A stretch of 64,000 nucleotides of DNA from Chromatiales bacterium (GTDB lineage: Bacteria > Pseudomonadota > Gammaproteobacteria > Chromatiales > Chromatiaceae): the NCBI GenBank assembly GCA_028278145.1, contig JANQEV010000019.1, positions 1-64,000 on the forward strand. Direction: 5' to 3'. Below, in pieces: positions 35,405-46,205 of this stretch. A model generated the notes under the pieces. That model searched no databases and was not told where the DNA came from. It saw nothing but the letters and a program-made list of their open reading frames with translations. The translations under genes were made by a program, and so were the position numbers. Within the stretch, counting starts at the first letter, position 1; each line of letters begins with the position of its first letter.

Positions 35405-37684
35405 TCATTCATCCATGGAGTAGGCCCTGGCCTTGGCGCTGGCCACAGCGGTCATATTCAATATGCCACGCACGGAGCTGGAAGGCGTCAGGACGTGGGC
35501 GGATTCATCCATGCCTACCATGATGGGTCCGCAGGTTATACCGTCTTCCAAAACCCGAAACATGTTGTAGGCAATATTGGCCGCATCCAGGTTTGGCATC
35601 ACCAGCAGATTGGCACGGCCCTGCAGCATGGAGTTGGGGAACAGGGTGTTGCGTATCTCTTCCGAGAGTGCCGAGTCGGCATGCATCTCGCCTTCCACCT
35701 CCAGGGATGGGCTTATCTTGCGGATCAGTTCCCGGGCCTTGCGCATCTTGGTTGGCGACTCAAAGTTGCTGGTGCCAAAGTTGGAGTAGGAGAGCAGGGC
35801 AGCCTTGGGGTGCATACCGAATCTCTGTACCTCATCAGCACACATGGTTGTGATCTCGGCCAGCTGCTCTGCTGTTGGATTCGGGGTTACATGGGTGTCA
35901 CAGATAAAGAAGGTACCCCGTTCCAGCATTACTGCACTGACGGTAGCACAACGGCTAACCCCTGGGGCGCGGCCGATGATCCCCAGCAGATGTCGCAGAT
36001 GGGAATTGAAGCGGCCCTCCACCCCACACAACATGGCATCGGCGTAGCCCAGTTTCAGGGTCATGGCGGCGATCACCGTATTATTGGTGCGTACCATGGT
36101 GCGTGCCTCATGTGGTGATACGCCCCTGCGTTCCATCAGGCCGTGGTAGGCATTCCAGTATTCTGCGTAACGCGGATCGCTCTCGGGGTTTATGATCTCG
36201 AAGTCATGTTCTGGACGTATACGCAGTCCCAGGCGTTGGATACGCATGTGGATCACCTCAGGGCGTCCTACCAGTATCGGCTTGGCCAGGCCTTCGCTAA
36301 CCACTGCCTGGATCGCCTGCAGTACCCGCAGGTTTTCACCCTCTGCATACACTACCCGCTGTGGGTCCTGGCTTGCTGCGTCGAATACCGGTTTCATAAT
36401 GCCGCCAGAACGGTAGACGAAACGCTTCAGTTGTTCCTGGTAGGCGCGAAAGTCAGCAATGGGTCTGGTTGCTACTCCTGTATCCATGGCTGCTTGGGCA
36501 ACCGCGGGAGCAATCTTCAGGATCAGGCGGGGATCGAATGGTTTGGGTATCAGGTACTCCCGCCCAAAACTCAAGGGTTCATCACCATAGGCGGAACGTA
36601 CCTCATCTGTGGCCTCGATCTTGGCCAGTTCCGCAATGGCGTAGACGCAGGCCTGTTTCATCTCTTCGTTGATCTCGGATGCTCCTGCGTCCAGTGCTCC
36701 ACGGAACAGGAAGGGAAAACAGAGCACGTTATTTACCTGGTTCGGGTAATCGGATCGCCCTGTGGCCAAGATTGCATCGGGGCGTGCCGCCATTGCATCA
36801 TCTGGAGAGATCTCGGGGGTTGGGTTGGCCAGGGCAAAAATCACCGGGTCCTTGGCCATGGTCTTGACCATATCTGGCTTCAGTACCCCGCCGGCCGAAA
36901 GACCCAAAAAGATATCTGCACCAACCATAGCGCCAGCCAGATCAGTGATGTCGGTATCTGCTGCGAAAGCTGCCTTGCGTGCATGGTAGTTTTCAGCTTC
37001 CTGAATCCTGGCCACGCCCTCTAAATCGTAGACCAGGATGTTTTCCCGCTTCAGTCCCAGGCTGACCAGAAGCTCCAGACAGGAAAGTGCCGCTGCTCCT
37101 GCGCCTGAGCAGACCAGTCGTATCTCATCAATCTTCTTGTTGATGATTTCCAGGGCGTTGATTATGGCTGCTGCTGAGATGATAGCGGTTCCATGCTGGT
37201 CATCGTGAAATACCGGAATATTCATCCGCTCCTTGAGGCGTCTTTCGATCTCAAAACACTCCGGGGCGCGGATATCCTCCAGGTTGATGCCACCAAAGGT
37301 TGGTTCCAGAGACGTCACTATGTCGATGAATCTGTCCGGGTCCATTTCATCCACCTCGATATCGAAGACGTCGATATCGGCAAATTTCTTGAACAGTACT
37401 CCCTTGCCTTCCATGACCGGTTTTGATGCCAGGGCCCCGATCGCGCCCAGGCCAAGCACGGCAGTTCCATTGGTAATAACCGCAACCAGATTACCGCGCG
37501 CGGTAACGGATGAGGCCTCATTTGGGTCGTTGACAATCAAATTGCAGGCGGAGGCGACACCAGGGGAATAGGCCAGTGCAAGGTCTCTCTGGGTGGTGAG
37601 CGGTTTACTTGGTACCACCCGGATCTTGCCTGCTGGATGCCTACGGTGGTATTTCAGGGCTTGTTCGTCGTACTGGTCAGGCAT
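35405..37684 (-). CDS. maeB: NADP-dependent malic enzyme with phosphotransacetylase-like domain
   Basis: The protein of about 759 residues is MaeB: an N-terminal malic enzyme (YSPGVA, then DDQHGTA with the substrate-binding region, and a GAGAAA NADP loop) joined to a C-terminal phosphate acetyltransferase-like domain that usually regulates rather than acylates. It converts malate to pyruvate and CO2 with NADP+. The start at 37684 has GAGGAAG ahead, whereas an upstream in-frame start would add a hydrophobic stretch not found in the family. The gap of some 360 bases to the PAS gene holds the sigma-28 promoter of that gene. Confidence 0.94.
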   Translation of the reverse strand: MPDQYDEQALKYHRRHPAGKIRVVPSKPLTTQRDLALAYSPGVASACNLIVNDPNEASSVTARGNLVAVITNGTAVLGLGAIGALASKPVMEGKGVLFKKFADIDVFDIEVDEMDPDRFIDIVTSLEPTFGGINLEDIRAPECFEIERRLKERMNIPVFHDDQHGTAIISAAAIINALEIINKKIDEIRLVCSGAGAAALSCLELLVSLGLKRENILVYDLEGVARIQEAENYHARKAAFAADTDITDLAGAMVGADIFLGLSAGGVLKPDMVKTMAKDPVIFALANPTPEISPDDAMAARPDAILATGRSDYPNQVNNVLCFPFLFRGALDAGASEINEEMKQACVYAIAELAKIEATDEVRSAYGDEPLSFGREYLIPKPFDPRLILKIAPAVAQAAMDTGVATRPIADFRAYQEQLKRFVYRSGGIMKPVFDAASQDPQRVVYAEGENLRVLQAIQAVVSEGLAKPILVGRPEVIHMRIQRLGLRIRPEHDFEIINPESDPRYAEYWNAYHGLMERRGVSPHEARTMVRTNNTVIAAMTLKLGYADAMLCGVEGRFNSHLRHLLGIIGRAPGVSRCATVSAVMLERGTFFICDTHVTPNPTAEQLAEITTMCADEVQRFGMHPKAALLSYSNFGTSNFESPTKMRKARELIRKISPSLEVEGEMHADSALSEEIRNTLFPNSMLQGRANLLVMPNLDAANIAYNMFRVLEDGITCGPIMVGMDESAHVLTPSSSVRGILNMTAVASAKARAYSMDE

Positions 37685-37957
37685 GGGATCTTCCTCAGGA
37701 TGGTCTTTTAACGGTGTGTAACTTACGAAGAGAGTAATGATAAGTGCAATAAATAATAACAACGCTTAAATATTGTGTAAATAAATAAAGAAAACTGGGT
37801 AAGGTTGTTGAAGGACGGATTTCTCTGCCTGTCAGGTGGGTCTTTGGAACTCCTGTAAGGTATGTAAGGGATTGGTTTTAATAAAGTACCAAGCAAATTA
37901 TGCACTGGTACTCGGAGGCAATAGGTCATGCTCTAACCAGGGCCATGAATAAAGAAC

Positions 37958-37984
37958 TAAAGTATTAACACAATTATCCGATAA
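37958..37984 (+). promoter_or_regulatory. Sigma-28 (FliA) promoter for the PAS-MCP pair
   Basis: TAAAGTAT and TCCGATAA lie 11 bases apart, differing from the enteric consensus TAAAGTTT-N11-GCCGATAA at only two of sixteen positions. It ends 63 bases before the start of the PAS gene. The rest of the gap at 37685-38047 shows no gene. Confidence 0.8.
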
Positions 37985-38047
37985 CCTTTTCAGGCTTCAA
38001 ATTGCCTTAAGCAACATAGTAATCATTGCAGCAAGGGGAGAGATTCA

Positions 38048-38566
38048 GTGAAAAATCTCGTCACTCCACGAAATGAGGAGCGTAAGTTGCGAGATGGTGA
38101 CTTCATCGTTTCGCGTACTGATCTACAAGGGCGTATAACCTACGCCAACCGTATCTTCATGGAAATCGCCGACTATAGTGAACCTGAGCTGCTTGGCGTA
38201 CAGCATAATATTATCCGCCATCCTGATATGCCACGAGCTGCCTTTAAGCTGGTGTGGGATAAGCTGCAGGCAGGTGAGGAGGTGTTTGCCTACGTCAAGA
38301 ACCTGGCCAGCAATGGTGCTTTTTACTGGGTTTTTGCCAACCTCACTGCTGATCGTGATGAGCAGGGGAATATCACCGGCTATTACTCGGTGCGGCGTAA
38401 GCCCAGGGAGAGTGCAATAGCGGTGATCGAGCCGGTTTATCGTGAGATGCTGCGCATCGAGTCCCAGCACTCGTCCAGGGATCAGATGGATCACTCCACC
38501 GCCTATCTGGTGGATGCATTAACACAAATGGGGAAGAGTTATGAAGAGTTTATACTTGAAATCTAG
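38048..38566 (+). CDS. PAS-domain redox sensor, Aer N-terminal-like
   Basis: This 172-residue soluble protein is a single PAS domain that closely follows the FAD-binding PAS of Aer: [41 protein letters not shown] and [16 protein letters not shown]. These segments include the Arg-His-Pro-Asp and YWV elements of Aer. The GTG start follows GGGGAGA. The C-terminal 45 residues are helical. It overlaps the next gene by 26 bases. It probably senses redox or oxygen through FAD and passes the signal to the adjoining receptor. Confidence 0.83.
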   Translation: MKNLVTPRNEERKLRDGDFIVSRTDLQGRITYANRIFMEIADYSEPELLGVQHNIIRHPDMPRAAFKLVWDKLQAGEEVFAYVKNLASNGAFYWVFANLTADRDEQGNITGYYSVRRKPRESAIAVIEPVYREMLRIESQHSSRDQMDHSTAYLVDALTQMGKSYEEFILEI

Positions 38567-39992
38567 AATTCAGGTAATGATTCATGGCTTCAATCTGCTG
38601 CTTTTCGGTCTACTGGTCATCAGTTCGCTGCGGCATGGTTTTGATCCTATCTATACCTTGTTTTGGGCTCTGGCCAGTGGCCTTGGTCTGTATGCGCTCT
38701 GGTGGATGAAAAGGCCGTTTGTAGTCTTGGGGCAGGTTACTGAGATGATGAATGAGGCCTACTATGGCCGCTTTGGTAAGCGTATCACCGGAATACCAGA
38801 TATGGGCGAGGTGGGTGAGATGGCCTGGCAGATCAACGAGGTCCTGGATCAGCTGGAGGCTTTTTTTCGTGAAGTTGATACGGCGTTTACTTGTGCCTCT
38901 CAGGGACGTTTTTATCGCAAGACCCAGCCAGAAGGTTTGCATGGTTCGTTCCATAATTCATTATTGCGTATTAACACTAGTCTGGAGGCAATGGAGGCGA
39001 ATGCTCAGTTTGTCGCGCGTAATGAGCTGCTGTCGCGTGTTAACGAGTTGAACTCACACTGCCTGCTGAAAAACCTGAAGGGAAACCAGAGTGATATGTT
39101 GGAAGTTACTGAGCAGATGAGTTCGGTGCTGGATATTGCGCGGGAGAATGCTGATGAGGCGTCACATGCCAAGGAAGCTGTGGGGCATCTGGTGGGCAAG
39201 CTGGAAGCGATGGTACAGCAGGTAAACTTTAGCAGCGAGTCGATCAGTAAGCTGAATGAGCGCAGCAATGAGATGAGTCAGATGACCAGCATGATTGCTG
39301 GTATTGCTGACCAGACTAATCTGTTGGCGCTGAATGCCGCGATTGAGGCGGCACGTGCTGGTGATCACGGACGTGGATTTGCGGTGGTGGCAGATGAGGT
39401 GCGTAACCTTGCGGCCAATACCAAGGAGGCCACCGATGAGATCACCAGTATCATCAACAGCATCAGCCAGGATGCGACGAGTATGTTGAACAATGCGAAT
39501 CAGATGAGTGCGACGGCTGATGAGTCTAAGGGAGAGATTGCACGTTTCGAGAAGCAGTTTCAGCATATCGCCGAGTCAGCTGATCAGACATTAAATCGAG
39601 TGAATTACGCCCGGGCGATCAATTTTGCCTCACTGGTTAAAGTGGACCACATGGTCTACAAGCAGAATGGTTACATGGTTATTCACACAGGTATGGATTC
39701 TGAAGAGGCTGCGGCAGTTCTCGTGGATCACAAAGGTTGCAGTTTTGGCGGTTGGTATTATGAGGGGGATGGTCGTGAGCTTTATAGCAATACCAAGGCC
39801 TATCGTGATGTCGAAGCACCACACTGCGAAGTACACCGGGCTACTCACGACGCGGTTGCGTTGCTGGAAACTGATTGGGAGAACGATGAGGCTATTAAGC
39901 AGCAGATTACCGATGCCTTCCACCAGGCAGAAGAGGCCAGTGATCAGGTGATGGTCCTGGTAGACCAGATGGTGACTGAACGCTTTGCCTAG
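38541..39992 (+). CDS. Methyl-accepting chemotaxis protein with C-terminal CZB zinc domain
   Basis: The 483-residue protein has two membrane segments near the start (12-30 and 37-56), a HAMP-like region, the cytoplasmic signalling hairpin [20 protein letters not shown] around 255-274, and a C-terminal CZB domain with zinc ligands His370, Cys400, His428 and His432 (GCSFGGWYY and PHCEVH). It lacks a large periplasmic domain. Together with the PAS gene upstream it makes a two-protein Aer-like receptor: PAS input, then membrane and signalling parts. The ribosome-binding site GGGGAAGAG lies inside the PAS gene, so the two are coupled. Confidence 0.88.
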   Translation: MKSLYLKSRIQVMIHGFNLLLFGLLVISSLRHGFDPIYTLFWALASGLGLYALWWMKRPFVVLGQVTEMMNEAYYGRFGKRITGIPDMGEVGEMAWQINEVLDQLEAFFREVDTAFTCASQGRFYRKTQPEGLHGSFHNSLLRINTSLEAMEANAQFVARNELLSRVNELNSHCLLKNLKGNQSDMLEVTEQMSSVLDIARENADEASHAKEAVGHLVGKLEAMVQQVNFSSESISKLNERSNEMSQMTSMIAGIADQTNLLALNAAIEAARAGDHGRGFAVVADEVRNLAANTKEATDEITSIINSISQDATSMLNNANQMSATADESKGEIARFEKQFQHIAESADQTLNRVNYARAINFASLVKVDHMVYKQNGYMVIHTGMDSEEAAAVLVDHKGCSFGGWYYEGDGRELYSNTKAYRDVEAPHCEVHRATHDAVALLETDWENDEAIKQQITDAFHQAEEASDQVMVLVDQMVTERFA

Positions 39993-40069
39993 AGTCGGCT
40001 GACATAGACCCTATGCTCTATAGACAATGTGTTCCATATTGTTGTAGCCAGTAGCAGCTTATTTTTCTA

Positions 40070-40867
40070 TTACTTAAACAACTCGGTTAGTTTGGCTCCA
40101 GGGTCATCGGCGCGCATGAAGGCCTCACCCACCAGAAATGAATTTACCTGGTTCTCGCGCATGTATGCCACATCTTGTGGTGTATGGATGCCGCTTTCGG
40201 TCACTACGATATGATCATCCGGGATCTGGCCCAGCAGCTCGATGGTTGTAATCAGGCTAACTTCAAAGGTGCGCAGGTTGCGGTTGTTGATACCAATGAG
40301 ACGGTTTCCCAGTGGCAGGGCACGCTGTAGCTCCTCTGCATCGTGAATCTCAATCAGGACATCCATCCCCAAGTCATGTGCCAGGCCATTCAATTCCTGC
40401 ATCTGTCGGTCGTTGAGACAGGCGGCGATAAGCAGGATGCAGTCGGCACCCAGGGTTCTAGCCTCGAATACCTGGTAGGGATCAATAATGAAATCCTTAC
40501 GGATCACCGGTAGTGAGCAGGCTGCACGGGCCTGTTGCAGGTAGGTGTCAGCTCCCTGGAAAAAATCTATGTCGGTGAGTACTGACAGGCAGGCAGCCCC
40601 GGCCCGCTCATAGCTTTCAGCAATCTCTGCCGGACGGAAATCCTCCCGGATTACTCCCTTGCTGGGGGAGGCCTTCTTGATTTCGGCAATTACACCAGGT
40701 TTGCCGGCACTGATCTTGTTAGCAATGGCATTGACGAAACCACGGCAGGAGGAGGTGTTAGGCAGGGCGTCCTGCAGCTGATCCAGGCTGGTGTTTTGCA
40801 GCCTTTCAGCAATCTCTTCGCTCTTTCGTGCAACTATCTTTTTTAGTATGTCAGGTGTGTTGTTCAT
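40070..40867 (-). CDS. trpC: Indole-3-glycerol-phosphate synthase
   Basis: TrpC closes the ring to make indole-3-glycerol phosphate in tryptophan synthesis. The 265-residue TIM barrel has [15 protein letters not shown] with the catalytic lysine, LTDIDFFQG and [12 protein letters not shown]. It is a stand-alone enzyme, not fused to TrpF. It is on the same strand as trpD but about 2 kb downstream, with greB and an antiporter gene in between, so it needs its own promoter. Confidence 0.96.
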   Translation of the reverse strand: MNNTPDILKKIVARKSEEIAERLQNTSLDQLQDALPNTSSCRGFVNAIANKISAGKPGVIAEIKKASPSKGVIREDFRPAEIAESYERAGAACLSVLTDIDFFQGADTYLQQARAACSLPVIRKDFIIDPYQVFEARTLGADCILLIAACLNDRQMQELNGLAHDLGMDVLIEIHDAEELQRALPLGNRLIGINNRNLRTFEVSLITTIELLGQIPDDHIVVTESGIHTPQDVAYMRENQVNSFLVGEAFMRADDPGAKLTELFK

Positions 40868-40949
40868 TGTATCGTTGTTCTACTGTCGGTTGAATGCCTA
40901 TGCTAAAAACGAATATTCTACACGCTTCTGAGAAACGGATGTAATTGAA

Positions 40950-41453
40950 ATGGGTCGTTATCGTCCACCTCAACCAAGAAGTTCTCCCTACATCACCCGC
41001 GCTGGCTATGAGGCCCTGCAGGCCGAATCCAAGGCGCTATGGATACGCCGTAGGGATGTAACCAAGGCCTTGGCAGCTGCAGCAGCCGAGGGCGACCGCT
41101 CCGAGAATGCCGAGTACATCTACCGTAAAAAGGAGTTGCGTGAGATAGATCGGAGGATCCGTTACCTGCAAAAACGCATGCCGGATCTGAAGATAGTGGA
41201 TACAGTCCCCGCTAACCCGGAGCAGATCTTTTTTGGTGCCTGGATCACCCTGGAGGATGAGGATGGTATTGAGCTGGTCTATCGCATTGTGGGGCCGGAT
41301 GAGTTGGATGCGGATAAGGGCTGGATCAGCATGGATGCACCATTGGCCAAGGCGCTGTTGAAGCGTTTCGTGGATGATGAGGTGCAGGTGCGTAGCCCGG
41401 GAGGGGAGCGTACCTATATTATTATTGAAGTAAGCTACTCAGATGCCCCATAG
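40950..41453 (+). CDS. greB: Transcription elongation factor GreB
   Basis: GreB rescues backtracked RNA polymerase by inducing transcript cleavage. The 167-residue protein shows an N-terminal coiled coil (residues about 15-75) with the acidic tip in EGDRSENAEYIYRK, and the C-terminal FKBP-like polymerase-binding domain ending IIIEVSYSDAP. The basic N-terminal extension (GRYRPPQPR) is typical of GreB as opposed to GreA. It is divergent from trpC and convergent with the antiporter gene. Confidence 0.95.
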   Translation: MGRYRPPQPRSSPYITRAGYEALQAESKALWIRRRDVTKALAAAAAEGDRSENAEYIYRKKELREIDRRIRYLQKRMPDLKIVDTVPANPEQIFFGAWITLEDEDGIELVYRIVGPDELDADKGWISMDAPLAKALLKRFVDDEVQVRSPGGERTYIIIEVSYSDAP

Positions 41454-41474
41454 TACCAATCAACCAGGTAGTAA

Positions 41475-42638
41475 CTAATCTTTTCTTTGGCTGCTGTCGT
41501 ATGCGATGGGTGTTGGATACTTACTCACTACCCAATATGTTGAAACAATAAATGTCAGCACCACCACAAGCTGAATCAGGTATGATGAGCGCTCCTCAAT
41601 CAAACCAGATGCCAGGGCGCTAAAAGCGACTAAGAGTGAAAACTCACTGGCCTGCCCTAACCTGATCCCCAACTCAGCCGAATATTGCGGCTTTTCACCA
41701 ATTGCTTTAAACCCCCAGTTAAAAAACAGTGGTTTGGCCGCCATCAATAATGTAGTTAATATCAGCCCCGGGATAATAAGTTGTTGCGACACCACTACAT
41801 CAAACTTGGCGCCAATTGAGAAGAAGAACAGTATCAGGAAAAAATCCCGTAAAGGTTTAAGCTCTTCGGCAATGACCAGGGCAATGGGAACTGTTGCCAG
41901 GCTTATACCTGCAATGAAAGCGCCCATTTCTAGTGACAGCCCAAGCATCTCTGCAGCACCTGCGACCAGCAGTCCCCATCCTAAAGCCATTACAAAAGTA
42001 TGTTCTTTAATTACATCAAATTTGAATAACAGTTTTGTTATAACGTATCTAACGAAAAAGAATGCTAATACGCTTAGCGCCATTAGCTTTATCAGCAGCG
42101 AAGCAACCGATATTGTTACGTTGTTCATGCTGCCTTCGGTTACCAGCACAATGAGTACAATGGCTATCACGTCCTGCAGTAACAGCACGCTGATCATTAC
42201 CTCGCCAATATGGTGGTGATGCAGGGTTACTGTTGGTATCAGCTTCATACTTACAATGGTGCTGGAGAACATCAATGCTGCACCGATTATCAAGCTGTCA
42301 ATAAATGGATAACCGAATGCCCATACTGTTATCAGACTGAGGAGCATAAAGATGAAACAGGTGGCAATAGTTACAATGCTAACGCGCCCGAGCAGTCCGG
42401 CAAGTTTCGCTGGTTGAAAGTTTAGCCCTATAAGAAACAGCAACAGGATTATGCCTATATGGGCTAGTTGTTCGATCTGCTCTGCATCGTTAATAAGCTC
42501 CAGCCCTTTTGGTCCGACAAAGATACCAAGCACAATGTAGGAGAGGATGATTGGCTGCTTTAAAAACAGGAACAGGGTGGAGAACAGGGCGGCACCTGCA
42601 AATATCAGTGCGAATTGAAGAATCGTATGATCAAGCAT
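41475..42638 (-). CDS. Cation:proton antiporter, CPA2/KefB family (membrane part only)
   Basis: The integral membrane protein is about 387 residues from the ATG at 42638. A longer frame reaches 42794 but would start inside a terminator, and its extra residues are unlike the family. Some 11 to 12 helices are visible, with LGIFVGPKGLELI, LGLSLEMGAFIAGISLA and GIRLGQASEFSLLVAF, marks of KefB/KefC-type K+/Na+:H+ antiporters. The C-terminal RCK domain is absent. The region is somewhat richer in A+T than its neighbours. It separates trpD from trpC and may be an insertion; the ribosome-binding site is weak. Confidence 0.85.
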   Translation of the reverse strand: MLDHTILQFALIFAGAALFSTLFLFLKQPIILSYIVLGIFVGPKGLELINDAEQIEQLAHIGIILLLFLIGLNFQPAKLAGLLGRVSIVTIATCFIFMLLSLITVWAFGYPFIDSLIIGAALMFSSTIVSMKLIPTVTLHHHHIGEVMISVLLLQDVIAIVLIVLVTEGSMNNVTISVASLLIKLMALSVLAFFFVRYVITKLLFKFDVIKEHTFVMALGWGLLVAGAAEMLGLSLEMGAFIAGISLATVPIALVIAEELKPLRDFFLILFFFSIGAKFDVVVSQQLIIPGLILTTLLMAAKPLFFNWGFKAIGEKPQYSAELGIRLGQASEFSLLVAFSALASGLIEERSSYLIQLVVVLTFIVSTYWVVSKYPTPIAYDSSQRKD

Positions 42639-42795
42639 CGTTTGTACTAATGCATCTTCTCTTACTATTGTGTTGCCGCAGTTGTCTATCCTGGCCGGTT
42701 TGGCTAGGCAATTATATATAGCGTAGCAGGTGAAGTGCTTCGGGAGCGGTGCCATGTACAGCATATGGCCCTGGATGCTGGTAGTAGCAAGCAAT

Positions 42796-42821
42796 AAAAA
42801 AGGGCCAACTGGCCCTTTTTT
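42796..42821. terminator. Bidirectional terminator between trpD and the antiporter gene
   Basis: AGGGCC and GGCCCT form a stem around a 4-base loop, flanked by six A on one side and six T on the other. It lies 22 bases after trpD on the minus strand and can stop transcripts from both sides, isolating trpEGD from the antiporter. Confidence 0.85.
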
Positions 42822-42842
42822 ACTATGAGATCAGACTAGGTA

Positions 42843-43865
42843 TTAATCAAAACTCTGGGTCAGGATTGCCAGTCGGTCTAGGCGATTACGTGCCTCACCG
42901 CTGGCAATGACCTCGTCTGCCTTCTTTACCCCATCCGCCAGACTTTCAGCCAGTCCTGCAGCGTAGATGGCAGCCCCCGCGTTGAGTTGTACGATATCTC
43001 GGGCTGGGCCTTCCTGGTTATCCAGTACGCCACGGATGATGTTCAGACTATCAGCGGCATCGGTTGCCTTGATGGCGTCTATGGAGGTGCGCTTGATACC
43101 GAAATCTTCTGGCTGAATACTGAAGCGTCGTACCTGGCTATTCTTCAGCTCTGCCACCTCGGTCTTGTCTCCGATGCTGATCTCATCCAGTCCATCACGG
43201 GCATGTACCACCATGACGTGGCGGCTGCCAAGTTTCTGTAGCACATTGGCCAGTGGGTCCAGCAGTTCATCGCTGAATACACCCAGTACCTGGTTAGGGG
43301 CGCCGGCCGGGTTGGTGAGAGGTCCCAGGACGTTGAATATGGTACGCACTGCCATCTCTTTGCGCGGACCGATGGCATGCTTCATGGCACCATGGTGGGC
43401 CGGTGCAAACATGAAGCCCACTCCCACTTCCTTGATGCACTGGGCTACCTGTTCCGGTGTGAGGTTCAGGTTTACCCCGGCCGCCTCCAGAACGTCGGCC
43501 GATCCTGATTTGGAGGATATGGAACGATTACCATGCTTGGCTACGCTTGCCCCAGCCCCGGCGGTAACGAAGGCGCTGGCGGTGGAGATGTTGAAGGTGC
43601 CGGAAGCGTCGCCGCCGGTGCCGCAGGTATCCACCAGGTGCTCATCGCTGCCTGCATCCACTTTTGTAGCCAGTTCCCGCATAACACTGGCTGCAGCCGC
43701 TATCTCCGGGATGCTCTCGCCCTTCATGCGCAGTCCGATGAGAAAGCCCCCAATCTGGGCCGGGGTGGCACCACCGGTCATGATAGAGCGCATCACTGCG
43801 ATCATATCCTCGTTGCTCAGATCATGGCGTTCAATTACCTGTTGGATGGCCTGTTGTATCTCCAT
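42843..43865 (-). CDS. trpD: Anthranilate phosphoribosyltransferase
   Basis: TrpD joins PRPP to anthranilate. The start at 43865 has AGAGGAGATT directly ahead and gives about 340 residues, the family norm. The PRPP-binding loop [17 protein letters not shown] and the [15 protein letters not shown] segment are plain. trpG ends 37 bases upstream. A terminator follows, so the trpEGD transcript ends here and trpC is separate. Confidence 0.96.
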   Translation of the reverse strand: MEIQQAIQQVIERHDLSNEDMIAVMRSIMTGGATPAQIGGFLIGLRMKGESIPEIAAAASVMRELATKVDAGSDEHLVDTCGTGGDASGTFNISTASAFVTAGAGASVAKHGNRSISSKSGSADVLEAAGVNLNLTPEQVAQCIKEVGVGFMFAPAHHGAMKHAIGPRKEMAVRTIFNVLGPLTNPAGAPNQVLGVFSDELLDPLANVLQKLGSRHVMVVHARDGLDEISIGDKTEVAELKNSQVRRFSIQPEDFGIKRTSIDAIKATDAADSLNIIRGVLDNQEGPARDIVQLNAGAAIYAAGLAESLADGVKKADEVIASGEARNRLDRLAILTQSFD

Positions 43866-43902
43866 AATCTCCTCTCTTTGTCTGGGCTTTGGTTTTGTCC
43901 TG

Positions 43903-44484
43903 CTAGCGCCCTTCAATAAAGTTCTTCAGTAGGTCGTGTCCATGCTGGGTTAATATGGATTCCGGATGGAACTGTACTCCCTGCAGATCCAGTTCCCGGT
44001 GTCTAACTCCCATTATCTCATCCATGGAACCATCTGGGTTACAGGTCCAGGCGGTGATCTCCAGGCAGTCTGGCAGGCTGGACTCCTCAATCACCAGGGA
44101 GTGGTAGCGCGTGGCCACCAGGGGATTGGCCAAACCTTTGAATACACCCAGATCGGCGTGAAATATGGGTGAGGTCTTGCCATGCATCACGTGGCGGGCA
44201 TGTACAATCTTGCCGCCGAAGGCCTGCCCTATAGATTGATGTCCAAGGCACACCCCCAGGATGGGTATACGGCCGGCAAAGGCCTTTATGGCATCCACCG
44301 AGATGCCGGCCTGGTCCGGGGTGCAGGGGCCGGGAGATATAACCATGTGGTCCGGGTTCAGCTGATCGATCTGTTCCAGGGTTATCTCGTCATTGCGGTG
44401 TACCCGCACATCCTCTCCCAGTTCACCCAGGTACTGCACCAGGTTGTAGGTGAAGGAGTCATAGTTGTCGATCATTAATAACAT
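43903..44484 (-). CDS. trpG: Anthranilate synthase component II (glutamine amidotransferase)
   Basis: TrpG supplies ammonia from glutamine to TrpE. The start at 44484 follows a GAGGAGGAG ribosome-binding site and gives 193 residues. The catalytic Cys79 in [15 protein letters not shown] and the His-Glu pair in QFHPESIL are intact, with the N-terminal [11 protein letters not shown] typical of the family. Its start is one base after the trpE stop, so the two are translationally linked. Confidence 0.96.
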   Translation of the reverse strand: MLLMIDNYDSFTYNLVQYLGELGEDVRVHRNDEITLEQIDQLNPDHMVISPGPCTPDQAGISVDAIKAFAGRIPILGVCLGHQSIGQAFGGKIVHARHVMHGKTSPIFHADLGVFKGLANPLVATRYHSLVIEESSLPDCLEITAWTCNPDGSMDEIMGVRHRELDLQGVQFHPESILTQHGHDLLKNFIEGR

Positions 44485-44485
44485 G

Positions 44486-45979
44486 TCACTCCTCCTCACC
44501 ATGGAATTCATCCAGCCCGGCCTCGGCCAGGGCTACGGCGTGGAATACGGCCCGGCCCTTGTTCATGGTCTCCTTCCACTCCAGACGGGGGATGGAGTCT
44601 GCTACCACGCCGGCGCCGGCCTGGATGTGCAAGGTCTCATCTTTAATCACAGCGGTACGGATGGCGATGGCAGTGTCCATGTTGCCGTTCCATGACAGGT
44701 AGCCTACAGCTCCTGAGTAGACACCACGCTTCACCGGCTCCAGTTCGTCGATGATCTCCATGGCGCGGATCTTGGGAGCGCCACTTACGGTACCGGCTGG
44801 GAATGTGGCGCGCAGTACGTCTATAGCAGTCATGCCATCTTTCAGCTTGCCGATTACGTTGGAGACGATATGCATTACATGGGAGTAGCGTTCCACGATC
44901 ATCTTATCCGTGAGTTGAACGCTGCCGATCTCGGCTACGCGCCCAGCATCGTTGCGACCCAGGTCAATCAACATCAGGTGTTCGGCCAGCTCCTTGGGAT
45001 CTGCCAGCAGCTCCTCTTCCAAGGCCCGGTCCTCTTCCTCGGTATGGCCGCGGCGTCGGGTGCCGGCAATAGGACGTACTGTTACCTCACCATCTTCCAG
45101 TCGGGTCAGGATCTCGGGGGATGATCCCACTACATGGAAGTCGCCCAGGTTAAGAAAGTACATGTATGGTGAAGGATTGAGTCCACGTAGCGCCCGGTAC
45201 AGGTTCAGGGGTGGGGCCTTGAATGGTATGGAGAGGCGTTGGGAGATCACAACCTGCATGCAGTCACCGTCTAGCACATACTCCTTGACACGATCCACCG
45301 CCTGTTTGAATGCGTCTTCGGTAAAACCGGATACAAAGTCGGTCTCTTTAATCTGGCGGGATGCTCCAGCTACCGGCCGTGGCGCGCCTCCCTGCATCTT
45401 GCGGATCAGCTCCTCGATACGGGCCTCAGCCGACTCTAGGGTGCCACCACTGGTTGGGTCGGTATGGACGATCACATACATGGAGCCACGCAGGTTGTCG
45501 AATACCACCACCTCGTCCGAGACCATGAGCATGATGTCCGGGCTGCCGATGTGGTCCGGGTTGGGGCATTGGGCCAGCTTGGGCTCGATATAGCGGATGG
45601 TGTCGTAGCCAAAGTAGCCCACCAGTCCGCCAGTGAAACGGGGCAGGGTGTCGTACTCCACCACCTGGTAGCGCTTTTGGAACTGCTCGATATAGTCCAG
45701 TGGGTCTGCCACCTCCAACTGTTCAGTAACTTCACCGCGGTGTTCGATAGTTACCTGGTGTCCATGCACCTTGAGCAGGGTGTGGCAGGGCAGGCCGATG
45801 ATTGAGTAACGCCCCCATTTTTCCCCACCATGTACCGACTCGAACAGATATGAGTGCGGGCCATCGGCCAGCTTCAGGTATACGCTCAGAGGGGTATCGA
45901 GGTCTGCGAGTACCTCGCGCATTACTGGGATTCTATTGTGGCCCTCTGCTGCCAGGGCCGCGAACTTTTCGGGGGTCAT
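44486..45979 (-). CDS. trpE: Anthranilate synthase component I
   Basis: TrpE makes anthranilate from chorismate. The start at 45979 has a GGAGA site; a GTG at 45991 is possible. The 497-residue product has the tryptophan-feedback segment [16 protein letters not shown] near residue 45 and the catalytic C-terminal half with [14 protein letters not shown], the [13 protein letters not shown] motif and [13 protein letters not shown]. No tryptophan-rich leader peptide is visible upstream, so attenuation of the enteric type is not supported. It begins trpEGD. Confidence 0.96.
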   Translation of the reverse strand: MTPEKFAALAAEGHNRIPVMREVLADLDTPLSVYLKLADGPHSYLFESVHGGEKWGRYSIIGLPCHTLLKVHGHQVTIEHRGEVTEQLEVADPLDYIEQFQKRYQVVEYDTLPRFTGGLVGYFGYDTIRYIEPKLAQCPNPDHIGSPDIMLMVSDEVVVFDNLRGSMYVIVHTDPTSGGTLESAEARIEELIRKMQGGAPRPVAGASRQIKETDFVSGFTEDAFKQAVDRVKEYVLDGDCMQVVISQRLSIPFKAPPLNLYRALRGLNPSPYMYFLNLGDFHVVGSSPEILTRLEDGEVTVRPIAGTRRRGHTEEEDRALEEELLADPKELAEHLMLIDLGRNDAGRVAEIGSVQLTDKMIVERYSHVMHIVSNVIGKLKDGMTAIDVLRATFPAGTVSGAPKIRAMEIIDELEPVKRGVYSGAVGYLSWNGNMDTAIAIRTAVIKDETLHIQAGAGVVADSIPRLEWKETMNKGRAVFHAVALAEAGLDEFHGEEE

Positions 45980-46205
45980 CTCTTTCTCCACAAATTTGCT
46001 GTCGACAGGGGTAGTGCTTGGTGCGGCTTCACCAGCGCCATCGGGTGCCTGTCTTCAACACTATATTGTGGGTTCTGAGTAACATCTGCTTGGTTGTTGT
46101 CTGGTTTCTTGATTGCTAATAATCGAAAACGTTGAAAGTTTCCTGTCTCTGACGGTTTATGTCAAGGAGAGAAGCGGTGTCAGTGGTTTCACCAGTCCAG
46201 GTGCA

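Noticed and set aside
36143-37024. Long open frame opposite the malic enzyme gene
   Set aside because: It lies wholly inside maeB on the other strand, has no family resemblance and an atypical composition rich in His, Cys and Gln. It is a shadow of maeB codon use, as are the frames at 9981-10751 (opposite ampG) and 31413-32066 (opposite the SDR gene).
42639-42794. Longer N-terminus for the antiporter gene
   Set aside because: The frame stays open to 42794, but that start lies inside the base of the terminator hairpin, and the extra residues are polar and unlike other CPA2 antiporters.
45992-46205. Possible tryptophan attenuator leader before trpE
   Set aside because: I searched the gap for a short frame with tandem Trp codons and a stem-loop with T-run and saw neither.
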